From: an uncultured Collinsella sp.
Lineage (GTDB): Bacteria > Actinomycetota > Coriobacteriia > Coriobacteriales > Coriobacteriaceae
Direction of reading: 5' to 3'
DNA length: 7,289 nt
NCBI GenBank assembly: GCA_902464645.1
Contig: CABQKL010000088.1
Coordinates: 1-7,289, forward strand
In this document: in pieces, positions 6,159-7,289 of the stretch
How the letters are laid out: every line of letters starts with the position of its first letter
How positions within the stretch are numbered: the stretch's first letter is position 1
The notes under the pieces: generated by a model
Databases searched by the model: none
What the model saw: the letters and a program-made list of their open reading frames with translations, nothing else
Told to the model about the DNA's origin: nothing
Position numbers and translations under genes: made by a program

Positions 6159-6282
6159 GGCCGTGCGCAGGGTTACCTCCCAAATCTTTCCGCAGGACGG
6201 AGGAACCCCCCGCCGCACGTAGTGCGCAGCGGGGGCTCCGACATGTCCGAGGACGATTTGGGAGGTAACCCTGCGCGCGGCC
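6159..6282 (+). ncRNA. 124-nt rod-like hairpin: candidate structured RNA or palindromic mobile element
   Basis: Bases 6165-6186 are perfectly complementary to 6255-6276 (22 bp). The stem extends outward through a T-G pair (6164/6277) and five more GC pairs to 6159/6282, for 28 bp. Inward, GGACGGAG (6195-6202) pairs in two blocks with GTCC (6245-6248) and CTCC (6236-6239). CCCCCGC (6207-6213) pairs with GCGGGGG (6229-6235), and CGCAC/GTGCG close a GTA loop (6219-6221). The result is one long rod with internal loops. The 6164/6277 pair is a G-U wobble in a + strand RNA but an A-C mismatch in a - strand RNA, which mildly favours + strand reading. No signature of SRP RNA, tmRNA or tRNA is seen, and no promoter or T run is evident, so a MITE-like repeat is equally possible. 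Confidence 0.5.
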
Positions 6283-6331
6283 GGTGGGACCAAAACCCCG
6301 CCATGCTTCTTATGTGCAGCGAAGCTAATGC

Positions 6332-6340
6332 TGCTAAAAT
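6332..6340 (+). promoter_or_regulatory. Extended -10 promoter of ftsE
   Basis: TGCTAAAAT (6332-6340) is an extended -10 (TGnTAAAAT) located 46 bases before the ftsE start. A recognisable -35 is missing at 16-18 bp (ATGTGC region), as is allowed for extended -10 promoters. The start point would be near 6347, giving a leader of about 40 nt that excludes the 124-nt rod. Confidence 0.5.
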
Positions 6341-6374
6341 ACGAAGCGCTCATGTAGTTTAAACGTACGACGAT

Positions 6375-6380
6375 AAGGAG
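6375..6380 (+). promoter_or_regulatory. Ribosome binding site that sets the ftsE start at GTG 6386
   Basis: AAGGAG is a near-perfect Shine-Dalgarno sequence, five bases (CACCA) before GTG 6386. It decides for the long form of FtsE over internal Met codons just ahead of the ABC domain. Confidence 0.8.
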
Positions 6381-6385
6381 CACCA

Positions 6386-7289
6386 GTGGGTAACCACTTC
6401 CGTACCTCCGGTGCGGGCGATGACGCCCCCAAGACGCAGCCAGGCGCCGCGGGCACTCGTTTCGCCACCCCGGATTCAGAGGATCAGCTGTTTAGCCCGA
6501 TCCCCGCACAGCCGGCAGATCAGGCACAGCCGGCGTCAGATCCCTTTGCCTACAATCCCACCAATGATGTCGAGCTTTCCGAGGCCGCGGGTTTTGAGCC
6601 CGTGCAGAAGGTGACCGCTCGCGTGGATCAGCCCCAGGCGGACGCTGTCGCGCCGCAACCTGTCATGGCCGGTATTCCCGATCCTATGGCTCCTGCGACT
6701 CTGGCGCCACAGCCTGCGCAGTCCGGTCTTTTTGCCGGTATTCCCGATCCTACGCAGCCCGCGGCTCCCGTAGTCGAGAGCGATCAGGCCGCCGAGGTCG
6801 CAAGCCTCGACAATGCGCTCAACAATCCCGACTTTACGTCGGTGTTTGCGCCCATCGATCCGCAGGCTAGCCGCAAGAAGATGGCCAAGCAGGCCGGTGT
6901 CGAGCCCGTCATCCTTATGGAGCACGTCACCAAAATCTATCCGGCGCAGCCCAACAAGCCCGCACTCGACGACATCAACATCGAGATCTATCCGGGCGAG
7001 TTCGTCTTTTTGGTCGGTCACTCCGGCTCGGGTAAGACCACGCTGCTGTCGACGCTCAACCGCGACGTCAAGCCCACAAGCGGTCGCATTTTGGTCGCCG
7101 GCCAGGATCTCATGAAGATCAAGAACCGCAAGGTTCCGTTCCTGCGTCGTCAGATTGGCGCCGTGTTCCAGGACTTTAAGCTCCTGCCGCAAAAGACCGC
7201 CTACGAAAACGTGGCGTTTGCCCTGCAGTGCATTGGCAAGCCCAAGGGCGTCATTCGCAGCCAGGTGCCCGAGGTGCTGCGTCTGGTCG
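6386..7289 (+). CDS. ftsE: FtsE, cell division ABC ATPase with long N-terminal extension (first 301 residues; 3' end outside window)
   Basis: FtsE is the cytoplasmic ATPase partner of the membrane protein FtsX; together they control septal cell-wall hydrolases. The ABC domain starts at about residue 175 (VILMEHVTKIYP). Walker A is GHSGSGKT (211-218), KPTSGRILVAGQDL is at 229-242, and the Q-loop motif FRRQIG-like/VFQDFKLLPQKTAYENVAFAL, typical of FtsE, spans about 254-280. The window ends before the ABC signature and Walker B. FtsE is normally about 220-230 residues with the ABC domain at the very start. Here an extension of about 174 residues, rich in Pro, Ala, Gln and Asp and probably disordered, precedes it. 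The extension is in frame, has ordinary coding composition and begins at GTG 6386 behind AAGGAG. Walker A has His where most FtsE have Pro (GPSG). ftsX would be expected next. Confidence 0.92.
   Translation, partial: MGNHFRTSGAGDDAPKTQPGAAGTRFATPDSEDQLFSPIPAQPADQAQPASDPFAYNPTNDVELSEAAGFEPVQKVTARVDQPQADAVAPQPVMAGIPDPMAPATLAPQPAQSGLFAGIPDPTQPAAPVVESDQAAEVASLDNALNNPDFTSVFAPIDPQASRKKMAKQAGVEPVILMEHVTKIYPAQPNKPALDDINIEIYPGEFVFLVGHSGSGKTTLLSTLNRDVKPTSGRILVAGQDLMKIKNRKVPFLRRQIGAVFQDFKLLPQKTAYENVAFALQCIGKPKGVIRSQVPEVLRLV
6668..6686 (+). repeat. Direct repeat within the ftsE extension, copy 1
   Basis: GCCGGTATTCCCGATCCTA encodes AGIPDP (residues 95-100). An identical 19-base copy is at 6734-6752, in the same reading frame, 66 bases away. 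It suggests internal duplication in the disordered extension. Confidence 0.85.
6734..6752 (+). repeat. Direct repeat within the ftsE extension, copy 2
   Basis: This is identical to 6668-6686 and encodes the second AGIPDP (residues 117-122). APQP also occurs twice nearby (residues 89-92 and 107-110). Confidence 0.85.

Larger units (their letters stand above)
5954..6385. other. Gene-free stretch between the divergent zinc-ribbon and ftsE genes
   Basis: No gene is supported here. It holds, in order, the presumed - strand promoter region of the zinc-ribbon gene (no convincing -35/-10 pair seen), a perfect 10-bp palindrome GTTGCGCAAC (6017-6026), a 7-bp-stem hairpin, a GCGGC/GCCGC inverted repeat (6136-6140 / 6153-6157), the 124-nt rod-like hairpin, and the ftsE promoter and ribosome binding site. 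Open frames crossing the rod on either strand are by-products of its GC-rich palindrome. Confidence 0.7.

Noticed and set aside
6159..6282. SRP RNA, tmRNA or tRNA at the rod-like hairpin
   Set aside because: No GGAAGCAGC-type SRP loop, no tRNA-like ends and no CCA or tag-reading frame are visible.
6147..6383. Small - strand frame (78 codons) across the 124-nt rod
   Set aside because: It spans the perfect inverted repeat and the ftsE promoter; the pairing explains the sequence better than a protein does.
6536..7192. Open frame (218 codons) on the - strand opposite ftsE
   Set aside because: It is antisense to the Walker A and Q-loop codons of FtsE and has the Arg/Gly/His-rich composition of a shadow.
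1..7289. CRISPR array, insertion sequence transposase, or rRNA/tRNA genes
   Set aside because: No regularly spaced repeats, no transposase-like protein and no conserved stable-RNA sequence were seen.

Overview
The window is high-GC bacterial DNA. It most resembles the Coriobacteriia (Actinomycetota), probably Collinsella or a close relative. That placement is an inference from the protein sequences (SecA tail, RF2, a two-subunit transketolase, FtsE) and the codon use; no database was searched.

Layout, left to right: the 3' end of secA (preprotein translocase ATPase) overlaps prfB (peptide chain release factor 2) by one base on the + strand. A leader of about 140 bases follows, holding a nested hairpin and a strong intrinsic terminator that directly abuts the ribosome binding site of a YitT-family membrane protein gene. 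After a 67-bp multi-tier palindrome ending in a T run, and a promoter-bearing gap, come two tightly spaced genes for the N- and C-terminal halves of transketolase. They close with a 13-bp terminator and a second 67-bp palindromic element. That element also encodes the last eight residues and stop codon of a convergent (- strand) gene for a small zinc-ribbon, single-pass membrane protein. A gap of about 430 bases then contains a 7-bp hairpin, a 124-nt rod-like hairpin with a 28-bp basal stem (candidate structured RNA or mobile palindrome), and an extended -10 promoter. The window ends inside ftsE, read on the + strand from a GTG at 6386, whose product carries an unusual Pro/Ala/Gln-rich N-terminal extension of about 174 residues before the ABC ATPase domain.

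How it fits together: secA-prfB-ftsE(-ftsX) is a widespread gene order in Gram-positive bacteria. Here about 4.4 kb (yitT, the transketolase pair and the zinc-ribbon gene) lies between prfB and ftsE, and every junction in it carries a palindromic element. Transketolase serves the non-oxidative pentose phosphate pathway. FtsE, with FtsX, controls septal peptidoglycan hydrolysis. YitT and the zinc-ribbon protein have no firm function.

The points most worth a second look are the hybrid SPT codon-recognition tripeptide of RF2, the FtsE extension, the 124-nt rod, and the palindrome that has become the 3' end of a gene. All genes look intact except secA and ftsE, which are cut by the window edges.
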